Assembly: GCF_902499335.1 (NCBI RefSeq)
Contig: NZ_CABVQK010000015.1
Coordinates: 177,299-241,298, forward strand
Reading direction: 5' to 3'
DNA length: 64,000 nucleotides
Origin: Burkholderia lata
GTDB lineage: Bacteria > Pseudomonadota > Gammaproteobacteria > Burkholderiales > Burkholderiaceae
Shown here: positions 40,960 to 49,139 of the stretch, piece by piece
Layout: each line of letters begins with the position of its first letter
Numbering within the stretch: position 1 is the first letter of the stretch
Translations under genes and position numbers: made by a program
The notes under the pieces: model-generated
Told to the model about the DNA's origin: nothing
The model's input: the letters and a program-made list of their open reading frames with translations, nothing else
Databases searched by the model: none

Positions 40960-43182
40960 CTAACGTGTCATCGGTTCGAGCGCGGCACGCACCGCGTCGA
41001 TCGCATCGGTCCAGTTGCCGGGTGCCGGCTGGCGAAACAGCCGCGCGGACGGATACCACGGGCTGTCGTTGCGCGTGCGCATCCAGCGCCAGGCCGGCGG
41101 GTCGGGCAGCAGCACCCAGACGCGCGCGCCCAGCGCACCCGCCAGATGCGCGACCGCGGAATCGGCCGCGATCACGAGATCCAGCGCGCCGATCAACGCG
41201 GCCCTGTCCGCGAAATCGCCGAGTTCGTCGTCGACACGGCATACCGGCGCATCCGCCAGCCACGCGGCGTCGCGCTCATGCACCGGCTTCTGCAGGCTGA
41301 TCCAGTCGACGTCGAGATCGAGCAGCGGCGCGAGTCGCGCGAGATCGATCAACCGGCCGGCGTCATCCCGTCGTGCCGGATCGCCCGCCCACGCGAGTCC
41401 GACGCGCAGCCTGCGCCGTTCGCCGAGCAGCGTGTCCCACTGGCGCGTGCGCTGCGGGTCCGCATGCAGGTACGCGGCTGTGTGCGGAATGGTGTCCGCG
41501 TCGGTGCGAAACGCATGCGGCAGGCTCGGCAGCGGCACATGGCAGTCGAAGGCGGGAAGCGGCTCGCCACGCGCGATCACATGGGCCGCGCCGGTGAGCG
41601 ACGCCATCAGCGCGCGCAACGACGGCGGCACCTCGAGCACCACGCGTGCGCCGCGCGCCGCGACGAGCGGGACATAGCGGCAGAACTGCAGCGTGTCGTC
41701 GATGCCCGGTTCCGCATGGATCAGGATCGTCTTGCCGTCGAGCGGTTCGTCGCCGTGCCACACCGGCTGCGTGAACGGCCGCGCATGCTGCGCGAGCTGC
41801 GTATCGCGCAGCCGCCATTCGTACCCGCGCCAGCCGTGCGCAAAATCGCCTTCCGTCAGGTGCAGCGCGGCACGCGCGCAGTGTGCGGCGGCGAAGTCGG
41901 GTTGCAGCGCGAGCGCGCGATCGTAGGCGGTGAATGCTTCATCCACCTTCCCCGTCTCGGCAAGCAGGTTGCCGCGGGCCAGCCAGTTCGTCGCAACATC
42001 GGGGCTCAGCGCAAGCGCACGATCGAGCGACGCGACCGCTTCGTCGTAGCGGTGCAGGTCCCGCAACACGTCGCCGCGGTTCGTCCACGCTTCGGCGAAA
42101 TGCGCGTCGAGCGCGAGCGCGGCATCGTAGCTCGCGAGCGCCGCATCGAAGCGCTGCAGGTCGCGCAGCACGGTGCCGCGATTGCACAGCGTGTCGGCCG
42201 AACGCGGATCGATCGCAAGCACCCGCTCGTAGCTGTCGAGCGCATCGTCGTGGCGCTCGAGTTGCAGCAGCGCATTGCCGCGGCTTGCGAGTGCGCGGAC
42301 ATGATTCGGCTCCACCGCGAGCACGCGTTCGCAACGCGCGAGCGCCTCGTCCGCACGGCCCAGCCGTTCGAGTACGGCCGCGCTGTCGCAAAGCGCGTCG
42401 AGCCGCGCGGGATCGGCCGCGAGCGTGTCGTTGAAGGCGGCAAGCGCTTCGTTCAGACGGTCGAGCTCGGCGAGCGTGCGGCCGCGCTCGGCCATGATCG
42501 CGGCGATGCCCGGCCGGATCGCGTTCGCGCGATCGAAGCAATGCAGCGCATCGGCCGCGCGCCGCAACTCGCGCAGCACGAGGCCGCGGTTGAACCAGGA
42601 TTCGAACGAATGCGGATCGACCATCAGCGCGCGGTCGTAGGTGTCGAGCGCGTCGTCGAGGCGGCCGAGCGCGCGCAGCGCGCCGCCGCGATTGCAGAGC
42701 GCGTCGAGCACGAGCGGCGACACCGCGAGCGCACGGTCGAACGACACAAGCGCGTCGTCGTAGCGGCGCAGGCCAAGCAACGTGTTGCCGTGGCGCACGA
42801 GCGTCTGCACGTCGTCGGGCGCCGCGCGCAGCGCGTTCGCGAAATGGCTGAGCGCCTCGTCGATGCGGCCGCGCTCGCCGACGATCGCGCCGAGATCCGA
42901 CAGCGCGCGCACGTCCGGCGCGATCGCGATCGACTGGCGCAGCAGCGCTTCGGCCTGATCGGCCGCGCCGCACTGGAATTGCAGCACGCCGTACAGATGC
43001 AGCGCCTGCGGATGATCGGGCTCCTTCGCGAGCACCGCGAGATAGTCCCGTGCCGCGTCGTCGAAGCGACCGGCGCCATGCCACTGCTGTGCGCGGCCCA
43101 GAATCGCCGCCGACTGCCATTGCCCGCGCGCGTCGTGTCCCGACGCGAGCGCGTGTGCATCATGCCGGTGCTCGACCGTCAC
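40960..43182 (-). CDS. TPR protein with GT9-like glycosyltransferase domain, first copy
   Basis: The product is 740 residues and is first in the operon. It has about twelve TPRs (GAGRFDDAARDYLAVLAKEP, LLGLRRYDDALVSFDRALAV), then the GT-like C-terminus (ILIHAEPGIDDTLQFCRYVP, RVGLAWAGDPARRDDAGRLI, DLVIAADSAVAHLAGALGAR, NDSPWYPSARLFRQPAPGNW). Two positions differ from the other copies: GIDDT in place of G-GDT, and ARRDD in place of the HANDENRS or HLNDRNRS motif. Its nucleotide-binding site may therefore be altered. The compound promoter lies about 80-130 nt upstream. Confidence 0.85.
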   Translation of the reverse strand: MTVEHRHDAHALASGHDARGQWQSAAILGRAQQWHGAGRFDDAARDYLAVLAKEPDHPQALHLYGVLQFQCGAADQAEALLRQSIAIAPDVRALSDLGAIVGERGRIDEALSHFANALRAAPDDVQTLVRHGNTLLGLRRYDDALVSFDRALAVSPLVLDALCNRGGALRALGRLDDALDTYDRALMVDPHSFESWFNRGLVLRELRRAADALHCFDRANAIRPGIAAIMAERGRTLAELDRLNEALAAFNDTLAADPARLDALCDSAAVLERLGRADEALARCERVLAVEPNHVRALASRGNALLQLERHDDALDSYERVLAIDPRSADTLCNRGTVLRDLQRFDAALASYDAALALDAHFAEAWTNRGDVLRDLHRYDEAVASLDRALALSPDVATNWLARGNLLAETGKVDEAFTAYDRALALQPDFAAAHCARAALHLTEGDFAHGWRGYEWRLRDTQLAQHARPFTQPVWHGDEPLDGKTILIHAEPGIDDTLQFCRYVPLVAARGARVVLEVPPSLRALMASLTGAAHVIARGEPLPAFDCHVPLPSLPHAFRTDADTIPHTAAYLHADPQRTRQWDTLLGERRRLRVGLAWAGDPARRDDAGRLIDLARLAPLLDLDVDWISLQKPVHERDAAWLADAPVCRVDDELGDFADRAALIGALDLVIAADSAVAHLAGALGARVWVLLPDPPAWRWMRTRNDSPWYPSARLFRQPAPGNWTDAIDAVRAALEPMTR

Positions 43183-43257
43183 GTTCGCCCCCTTCCCGTT
43201 TGCCGATGCCGCCGCTGAGCCGGTCGATGGAACCGGTTGCGTCGGTCATGCTCGTGA

Positions 43258-43310
43258 CGAGACTAACGGACGGCCAATAACAGACGTATGACGAAAGTTA
43301 CGGACCATTT
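43258..43310 (-). promoter_or_regulatory. compound Pho-box/ECF promoter element upstream of the TPR operon
   Basis: On the minus strand: AAATGGTCCGTAAC, 3 nt, CGTCAT-N5-TGTTAT (TCGTCAT-ACGT-CTGTTAT as a PhoB pair, 5/7 and 6/7), 13 nt, then GTCTCG as -10. This is the clearest copy. It lies 60 nt after the gspJ stop, so the TPR operon is independent of gspIJ or receives read-through from it. Confidence 0.65.
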
Positions 43311-43370
43311 TGCCCGGGGGACGGAACGGCTTTCGGGGCGTGGCCGCGTGCACCAGACGGCATCGCACAC

Positions 43371-44039
43371 TCACTGGCCGATCGGGATCGTCCGCACGTA
43401 TTCGACCGCCGGCGCGCCCATCGTGACCGCGAAGCGAACCCCGCGCGGCACCGGTACGCCGATCGACGTCGAGTTGCTGATGCCGTGCTGCGCGAGAAAC
43501 TGCGCGTAGGACTGTTCGATGTCGGCCTGGCTCGTCGTCCATCCGCCGGGTGGAATCCACACGGAAAGCTGCATCGAGCGCGCATCATTGCTGACCACCA
43601 CACGCGCGAACGCATCCATGTGATGCAGCGCGTCGTCGACCTCGGCAAGCGACGCGAGCGGCTGCGACGCGCTGCGCACGAGTTCGCGCCCCTTGAGCTG
43701 GTAGCGCACGACCTGCATCTGCGTCGGTCCGCTCCCCACTCCGAGATGGCGCACCATCACGAGTTCGCCCGGGCGGATGCGCAGCGGCGGCCCGAACACT
43801 TCGTCGGGCGTGACGAGGTTCGTCAGGTCGAACTGCAGTTGGGAGAAGTAGCGGCCGAGCAGACGCGTTTGCGCCAGATTCGACGCGATATCGTCGCGGC
43901 CGCGGATCGTCGCATCGAGGCCGCGCCACGACAGCAGCGCGATCACGGCGAGCAGCGTGATCGCGACCAGCATCTCGATCAGCGTGAAGCCGCGGGCGCG
44001 GGCACGCACCGCCACGCGCGGGTCAGCGACGCGCTTCAT
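43371..44039 (-). CDS. gspJ: T2SS minor pseudopilin GspJ
   Basis: The protein has 222 residues. The prepilin motif is RARGFTLIEMLVAITLLAVI, with Glu at +5. The globular domain has the typical GspJ segments (LLSWRGLDATIRGRDDI, YFSQLQFDLTNLVTP, LVMVRHLGVGSGPTQMQVVR). It overlaps the end of gspI by 17 nt. With GspI and GspK it forms the pseudopilus tip; gspK is 34 kb away. Confidence 0.88.
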   Translation of the reverse strand: MKRVADPRVAVRARARGFTLIEMLVAITLLAVIALLSWRGLDATIRGRDDIASNLAQTRLLGRYFSQLQFDLTNLVTPDEVFGPPLRIRPGELVMVRHLGVGSGPTQMQVVRYQLKGRELVRSASQPLASLAEVDDALHHMDAFARVVVSNDARSMQLSVWIPPGGWTTSQADIEQSYAQFLAQHGISNSTSIGVPVPRGVRFAVTMGAPAVEYVRTIPIGQ

Positions 44040-44463
44040 TCTGGATCACCGTGACGACTTCAGCGAGCACGTTGCGGCTCGACGCGGACGGATACACGCT
44101 CACCGTCACGCGACGCACGAGCGGGCTCGGCAGCGCGGCCACCGACTGGCGGCACACGAACCGGTAGCGGCCCTGCGGGCACGCGAACGTGTTCGTGCCG
44201 ACGGACGGCCAGGTCGATGCGATGCGGATCTCGCCGAGCGCGTTGTCGGCGCTCCATAACGCAAGCAGGCGCATGCGCGCCATGTCGGTATCCGACGCGA
44301 GCGCGCCGATCGCGCGCATCACGGCGCCCAGCGCCACGGCGACGATCGCGAGCGCGATCAACACCTCGATCAGCGTGAATCCCCGTTCCGGCGCCCGCGC
44401 CGTGCGCGATCCGCCGCGCGCATGGCGGTTGTAGTCGGTTCTGTCGTCGCACATGACCTGCAT
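44023..44463 (-). CDS. gspI: T2SS minor pseudopilin GspI
   Basis: The chosen start is ATG at 44463 (MQVMCDDRTDYNRHARGG); 44454 is an alternative, and the open frame further up contains the promoter. The product is 146 residues, slightly long for GspI because of a basic leader. The motif is ERGFTLIEVLIALAIVAVAL. The rest fits GspI (LALWSADNALGEIRIA, VRRVTVSVYPSASSRNVLAE). It is coupled to gspJ by overlap. Confidence 0.85.
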   Translation of the reverse strand: MQVMCDDRTDYNRHARGGSRTARAPERGFTLIEVLIALAIVAVALGAVMRAIGALASDTDMARMRLLALWSADNALGEIRIASTWPSVGTNTFACPQGRYRFVCRQSVAALPSPLVRRVTVSVYPSASSRNVLAEVVTVIQNEARR

Positions 44464-44543
44464 TCTTGTCGATGGGTCGTCGTCCGGCGTCCGGCGTTCA
44501 AACCGCGGCGCGAAGCCGCATCGCCGACGCGACGGACGCCGTG

Positions 44544-44598
44544 CAAGGACGTTAAGCGTGGCGTATGGCACACGCGTGTCGAATGGTACGGACCATTT
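44544..44598 (-). promoter_or_regulatory. compound Pho-box/ECF promoter element upstream of gspI
   Basis: On the minus strand: AAATGGTCCGTACC, 3 nt, CGACAC-N5-TGCCAT, then 13-14 nt, then (C)GTCCTT as -10. A 10-bp palindrome ACACGCGTGT lies across the half-sites. The gspI start is 81 nt beyond the -10. This and the TPR copy share an identical 12-nt stretch AAATGGTCCGTA. Confidence 0.62.
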
Positions 44599-44752
44599 GG
44601 CGCGGCGAGCGCGGACGAGCCGGCGCGCAGGAGCGCCGCACGCGCTATCGCGCGACGGGCGAGCGGAAAACTGAAAGCGATCGGGAACGAACCACCCGGC
44701 CGCGGGCGGTGAATAGTGAAGACGATCCTCAGGCGGGATCGCCGCGACGGCG

Positions 44753-44959
44753 TCAGGCCGTCACGGCGTCGTCATACTCGGCGCGGGCAAGCTGGCCGGC
44801 GGCGTAAGCCTCGGCTTCGCCGCGAAAGCCTTCCCGGCTGAACGCGACGACTTTCACGCCGACGCCGGTCGCCCGCTTCACCGTCAGCGCCCATTGCCAT
44901 CCGCCGTCTTGTTCAAAGACGTGCAGCGAGGGTTCGAAGGAAGGGTCGAATACGGTCAC
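44753..44959 (-). CDS. small hypothetical protein, 68 residues
   Basis: The start chosen is GTG at 44959 because CAGGAG lies 8 nt upstream; the longer frame to 45049 has no such site. The product is compact and charged (MTVFDPSFEPSLHVFEQDGG, WQWALTVKRATGVGVKVVAF, EAEAYAAGQLARAEYDDA), with Trp/Phe positions that suggest a small folded domain. No signal peptide or membrane helix is visible. It is not part of the T2SS operons. The family is not recognised. Confidence 0.65.
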   Translation of the reverse strand: MTVFDPSFEPSLHVFEQDGGWQWALTVKRATGVGVKVVAFSREGFRGEAEAYAAGQLARAEYDDAVTA

Positions 44960-45300
44960 GCGTTTTGCTCCTGCCCCCTTGCGCACCGCATCGGCGACGC
45001 TTGGGGCATGTCGAAAGGATCGCGCCGGGATGCGACGCGTTTCTGCCATTCGACAGTCTAGTCAAAGATTGTTGCGACGCACCATCAGAGGTTTCACTCA
45101 TCTATCGGAACCGGGCGGTCGATCGAATTTACCTGAAACCCATATGCCACGGGCCTCAGCGCCATTTCAGCGCGCACGGCTCAGCGCCGATGCGGCAACG
45201 TGCCGCACACACGACCGCTTGCCCGCATCGGTTGCCCGTGAATCGCAAAAAACGGGGCGCGAATCGCCCGGCGATCCCGGCACCTCTATGACGAGGGTGG
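44960..45300. other. intergenic region between the small hypothetical and alkB-like genes
   Basis: No gene is supported here. On the minus strand a TTGACT box at about 45061-45066 could be a -35 for the small hypothetical gene, but no matching -10 was identified. Moderately AT-rich DNA lies at 45050-45140. Confidence 0.35.
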
Positions 45301-45906
45301 TTACCGGCCCGTGCCGGCCGGCATCACGCGGCGGAACGTCAGGTTCACGCGCTCGCCCTGCACGCCCGGCGCCTTCGGCACGCGATGCTGCCATTCGGCC
45401 TGCGTGCGCCCGCGCATCACGAGCAGGCTGCCATGCACGAGGCGATACGCATGCGTGACACCGGTCGCGCGATGCCGAAGGTCGAACACGCGCATCGCAC
45501 CGAGGCTCACCGATGCGATCACCGGCGCATCGCCAAGCTCGGGCTCGTTGTCCGCGTGCCAGCCGAGGCTGTCCTGCCCGTTGCGGTAGCGATTGAGCAG
45601 CACGCTGTTGAAACGCACGCCGCAGGTCGCCTCGACCGCGCGCTTCAGGTCGAGTACTGCCGGCGTCCACGGCTCCGGTACGTTGCGGATCCCCGAATAC
45701 ACATAGACGGCATCCGGCTCGCCCTGCCATGCGGTGAGCCGCGGCAACGGAATGCGTCCGCGCGGCGTGCGGATCGTGTCCTGCCGCCACGCGACCTCGT
45801 CGATCAGCGCGGCCAGTGCGCGATCGGCATCGGACGGCGCCAGCCAGTCCGGGTACCAGTCCACGTCGGGCGCGGGCGTGTCAGCGAAGAGATCGGGCGT
45901 CGACAT
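45301..45906 (-). CDS. alkB: AlkB-like 2-oxoglutarate/Fe(II) dioxygenase
   Basis: The start at 45906 (MSTPDLFADTPAPDVDWYPD) gives 201 residues, the usual size for this AlkB-type family. The metal triad is visible: H and D in LGWHADNEPELGD, and the distal H in WQHRVPKAP. The 2OG-binding Arg pair is in GERVNLTFRRV. The substrate-lid region is RIPLPRLTAWQGE. In the family it removes alkyl groups from damaged DNA or RNA by oxidation. It is a stand-alone gene with no Ada-type genes nearby. Confidence 0.88.
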   Translation of the reverse strand: MSTPDLFADTPAPDVDWYPDWLAPSDADRALAALIDEVAWRQDTIRTPRGRIPLPRLTAWQGEPDAVYVYSGIRNVPEPWTPAVLDLKRAVEATCGVRFNSVLLNRYRNGQDSLGWHADNEPELGDAPVIASVSLGAMRVFDLRHRATGVTHAYRLVHGSLLVMRGRTQAEWQHRVPKAPGVQGERVNLTFRRVMPAGTGR

Positions 45907-46152
45907 GTCGAAAGGAACGGGCGATGAACGGAGCGAACGGTGCATGCCTGCATACTAGCCAACGGCGTCGCACACAGCCATGCGCTGTCATTCGCGGATG
46001 AATGGAAACCACCGCGCACCGCGCCCCACGATGCGCGTTCGCGCACACGCTATCATCGCGGCGTGTCGCGGCGCCCCTGCCCGAGTGCGCCGCATTCTCC
46101 CGCCCTGCCGGCCGGCTCGCCGCGGCCGCTTTCCTTCCGGATCCCACCCCTC

Positions 46153-46740
46153 ATGACAACGCTGTCCGACTCCGCCCTCGATCAACTGTTTCTCACCGCG
46201 CGCACGCACAACGCGTGGCAGGACAAACCCGTCGACGACGCGCTGCTGCACCGGCTGATCGACCTGACGAAATTCGGCCCGACGTCGGCCAATGCGAGCC
46301 CCGGGCGCTTCGTGTTCGTCAAGTCGCCCGAAGCGAAGGCGCGCCTCAAGCCCGCACTGTCCGCAGGCAATCTCGCGAAGACGATGGCCGCGCCGGTCAC
46401 CGTGATCGTCGGCATGGACATGGCATTCCACGAACACCTGCCGCGCCTGTTCCCGCACGCCGACGCACGTAGCTGGTTCGCCGGCAACGATGCGCTGATC
46501 GAGGCCACCGCATTCCGCAATTCGTCGCTGCAGGGCGCATACCTGATCCTGGCCGCGCGCGCACTCGGCCTCGACGCGGGCCCGATGTCCGGCTTCGACG
46601 GCGCGAAGGTCGATGCCGCGTTCTTCGCGGGCACCGCGATCAGGAGCAACTTCCTCGTGAATCTGGGCTACGGCGATCCGGCCGGCCTGTTCCCGCGCAG
46701 CCCGCGCTTCGACTTCGACGACATCGCGCGCATCGAGTGA
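46153..46740 (+). CDS. nitroreductase-family protein, RutE/HadB-like
   Basis: The start at 46153 gives 195 residues. Motifs typical of the RutE (malonic semialdehyde reductase) type include LFLTARTHNAWQDKPVDDAL, KFGPTSANASPGRFVFV, GAYLILAARALGLDAGPMSG and FLVNLGYGDPAGLFPRSPRF. It should bind FMN and use NAD(P)H. No other rut pyrimidine-degradation genes are adjacent, so the substrate may be different. It is divergent from alkB, with 246 nt between the starts. Confidence 0.82.
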   Translation: MTTLSDSALDQLFLTARTHNAWQDKPVDDALLHRLIDLTKFGPTSANASPGRFVFVKSPEAKARLKPALSAGNLAKTMAAPVTVIVGMDMAFHEHLPRLFPHADARSWFAGNDALIEATAFRNSSLQGAYLILAARALGLDAGPMSGFDGAKVDAAFFAGTAIRSNFLVNLGYGDPAGLFPRSPRFDFDDIARIE

Positions 46741-46824
46741 CGGCCGCGGGCCAGGGCCGGTGCCCGCTGATGAATGGCTTGCACCGGCCCCACGAATGAA
46801 CGTGTCCCAACGTGGGAACGGGCG

Positions 46825-47973
46825 CTAGCCGCCTCGCGTCAGCCGGATCAGCGTGATCTCGGACGGCACGCCGAAGCGGTTCGGCGGCCCCCAGTATCCG
46901 GTGCCGCGGCTCGTGTAGAGCCACAGGTCGCCGATGCGGCTCAGCCCGCCGATCACCGGCTGCTGCAGCCGCACGAACGGCGGCCACGGCAGGAACTGGC
47001 CGCCGTGCGTATGCCCCGACAACTGCACGGTAAAACCGGCGCGATTCGCCGCTTCCGCGCTGCGCGGCTGGTGCGCGAGCAGGATCTTCGTGCCGACCTC
47101 GCGCGGCGCACCCACGAGCGCCTGCACGGGGTCGCTGCGATGGTCGGGATCGAACCCGCCCGCCGTGAAATCGGTGACGCCCGCGAGCACCGCGTGCGCA
47201 CCGTCATGCTCGATCAGTACGTGTTCGTTGAGCAGCACCGTCAGCCCGATGCGCCGGAATTCGTCGATCCACGCATGCGCGCCCGCGTAATACTCGTGGT
47301 TGCCCGTCACCAGGAAGCTGCCGTGCCGCGACTGCATGCGGCCGAGCGGCGCCGTGTGCTCGCGCAGGCGCTTGACCGAGCCGTCGACCACGTCGCCCGT
47401 CACGACGACGAGGTCGGCATCGAGCGCGTTGACCGCACGCACGATCCGTTCGACATAGGGCCGCTTGATCGTCGGCCCGACGTGGATGTCGGACAGTTGC
47501 ACGATCGTCAGCCCGTCGAGCCCGGCCGGCAGCCCCGCGACCGGGATCGACACGCGCTTGACCGCCGCGGTGCGGCGCGCGCCGACGAATCCGATCACGG
47601 TGACGAACACCGCGCCGGCCAGCACGCCAATCGCCGTATCGGTCGCCGCGCCGGGCCACGCGCCGTCGTGACCGAGATGCCGCCATCCGACCGCGCCGAG
47701 CAGCACGAATTCGCGGAGGAACGTCAGCAGAAGCAGCGACGAGAAGAAGCCCATCACGAGCGAGCCGGCCCAGCCGGCCAGCGTCGCGGCCCAGCCTTCG
47801 TCGAAGCGGCGCGAGAACATCCCGACCGGGATCAGCACGACGAAGCTCGCCAGCACGAGCGCCGCGATCGTGCGCGCGGCCGGCGACGCAAACGCATCGG
47901 GAATGATCCGTATCCCGACGTACAGATGGAACAGCATGCCGATTGCAATGAACCGGACAAAGAAACTTCGCAT
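46825..47973 (-). CDS. membrane-anchored metallophosphoesterase
   Basis: The start at 47973 (MRSFFVRFIAIGMLFHLYVG) gives 382 residues; the open frame upstream has no start signals. Four hydrophobic segments in the first 150 residues are followed by a calcineurin-like phosphoesterase domain with all metal motifs in order: LSDIHVGP, TGDVVDG, TGNHEYY and SGHTHGGQ. This fits the YaeI-type family (UDP-2,3-diacylglucosamine pyrophosphatase-like or lipid phosphoesterases). The substrate is not known. It is convergent with the nitroreductase gene. Confidence 0.85.
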   Translation of the reverse strand: MRSFFVRFIAIGMLFHLYVGIRIIPDAFASPAARTIAALVLASFVVLIPVGMFSRRFDEGWAATLAGWAGSLVMGFFSSLLLLTFLREFVLLGAVGWRHLGHDGAWPGAATDTAIGVLAGAVFVTVIGFVGARRTAAVKRVSIPVAGLPAGLDGLTIVQLSDIHVGPTIKRPYVERIVRAVNALDADLVVVTGDVVDGSVKRLREHTAPLGRMQSRHGSFLVTGNHEYYAGAHAWIDEFRRIGLTVLLNEHVLIEHDGAHAVLAGVTDFTAGGFDPDHRSDPVQALVGAPREVGTKILLAHQPRSAEAANRAGFTVQLSGHTHGGQFLPWPPFVRLQQPVIGGLSRIGDLWLYTSRGTGYWGPPNRFGVPSEITLIRLTRGG

Positions 47974-48845
47974 GGAACGCTCACCTTCGTTGCGATACCG
48001 CCTTACCGCTTCCGCGCCGCGTGTCGCACGAGGCCGTGAGGCTTCGTGCCGCGCGTCGCGCCATACGTACGATGGTACACAGATCGCGGCTGTGACGACC
48101 GGTCGCCGGCCGGGCCTCGACGCCGCTCGTCGCGACGGTCGACCGCCGCTGCATCGGCCTGCCAGAAGCGAGCGCCGTTGACGCTCTCTTGAAGCCCCTC
48201 GCGACCGACATGCAGCGCACGCTGCGTTTGCACCTCTAGATGAGTCACGTGGAGACGGCCTGCCGGATGATCGATGCAAAGGTCCGCGTCTTGCCCGAAC
48301 GCACCGCGCACCGCCATGCAAAACAAATGGCACTACGCGTCGTCGCCCTCGCAGACATGCAAACGAGCAAACGCCTCTGACCGAACGCCCGCCGCAGATC
48401 TGCGGCGCCGATCGCGACGCGCTGCCGCGCTTCGCACGCAATCCGGTCTGCATATTCGTCAATATCGGCCCCCCGACCTGCCGAACCGACCCAATTCCCG
48501 TACGCTCGAGCGGCAATCAACCGTTTCCGCACCGATTCCGCCCTGTCGACACGGCAAATCAGCCACCCTTCGTTCGTCTGACGATCCTTTACGGTCCGTT
48601 AGCAACCCTACGCGAGGTTGCGCTGGCAGAATCGCGACGGTCCGGCCACCATTGCAGAAACGCGATGCCGGACGGGTGGACGCGCCCCCCGACCGGCACC
48701 CCCCCCCCGAGTGCACGGGGCGGGTGGCTGGCGGTCCGCATCGCGCTGATTTATTATCGGCTCCGTATCCCGGAATCGTCGTCGCGGCGACGATCCGCAT
48801 TGCGCCGCGCCCGGCATCCACCCCCAACGTCGAGCTCGTCACACC
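47974..48845. other. intergenic region between metallophosphoesterase and efflux operon
   Basis: About 870 nt without a supported gene. It holds the divergent promoters. A TTATTATC stretch at about 48750-48757 could be a -10 for ytcA. TACGGTCCGTTAG at 48591-48603 matches the core of the compound element but has no Pho half-sites after it. Open frames here have shadow composition. Confidence 0.4.
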
Positions 48846-49139
48846 ATGAGAAAAACAACGCCGCGCGCGCCCCTGCGCGTCGCCGCCGTCCTGGCGCCAG
48901 CCCTGCCGCTCGCGGGCTGCGCATCGCGCGGCGCACCGTCGTACGTCCTGTTCGGCGCGTATTTCCCGCTTTGGCTCGTCAGCGCGATCGTCGGCGTCAT
49001 CGGCGCGATCATCGCGCACCGCGTATTCGTCGCGACCGGCTGGGCCGCCACGGTGCCCTACCAGCTTGCCGTCTGCACCGCGATCGGGCTCGTGGTCGCC
49101 GTGATCGTCTGGCTTACCGGCACGGGGCCGTTCGCATGA
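48846..49139 (+). CDS. ytcA: YtcA-family small lipoprotein/membrane protein
   Basis: The protein has 97 residues. A lipobox is present (LPLAGC at about residues 21-26), followed by two membrane helices (LFGAYFPLWLVSAIVGVIGA; AVCTAIGLVVAVIVWLTG). This matches YtcA, a small protein encoded in front of MdtN-type efflux genes. Its stop overlaps the start of the next gene (ATGA). The function of YtcA is not established. Confidence 0.8.
   Translation: MRKTTPRAPLRVAAVLAPALPLAGCASRGAPSYVLFGAYFPLWLVSAIVGVIGAIIAHRVFVATGWAATVPYQLAVCTAIGLVVAVIVWLTGTGPFA

Noticed and set aside
36446..43182. TPR gene array considered as a tandem DNA repeat
   Set aside because: The repetition reflects degenerate TPR protein motifs; the DNA units are not alike enough to be a simple repeat.
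38659..43218. plus-strand open frame of 1519 codons opposite the TPR genes
   Set aside because: Arg-rich shadow composition with no motifs; the three minus-strand TPR-GT genes explain the region.
48591..48603. TACGGTCCGTTAG resembling the core of the compound promoter element
   Set aside because: No Pho-box-like half-sites or GTCTT-type -10 follow at the required distances.
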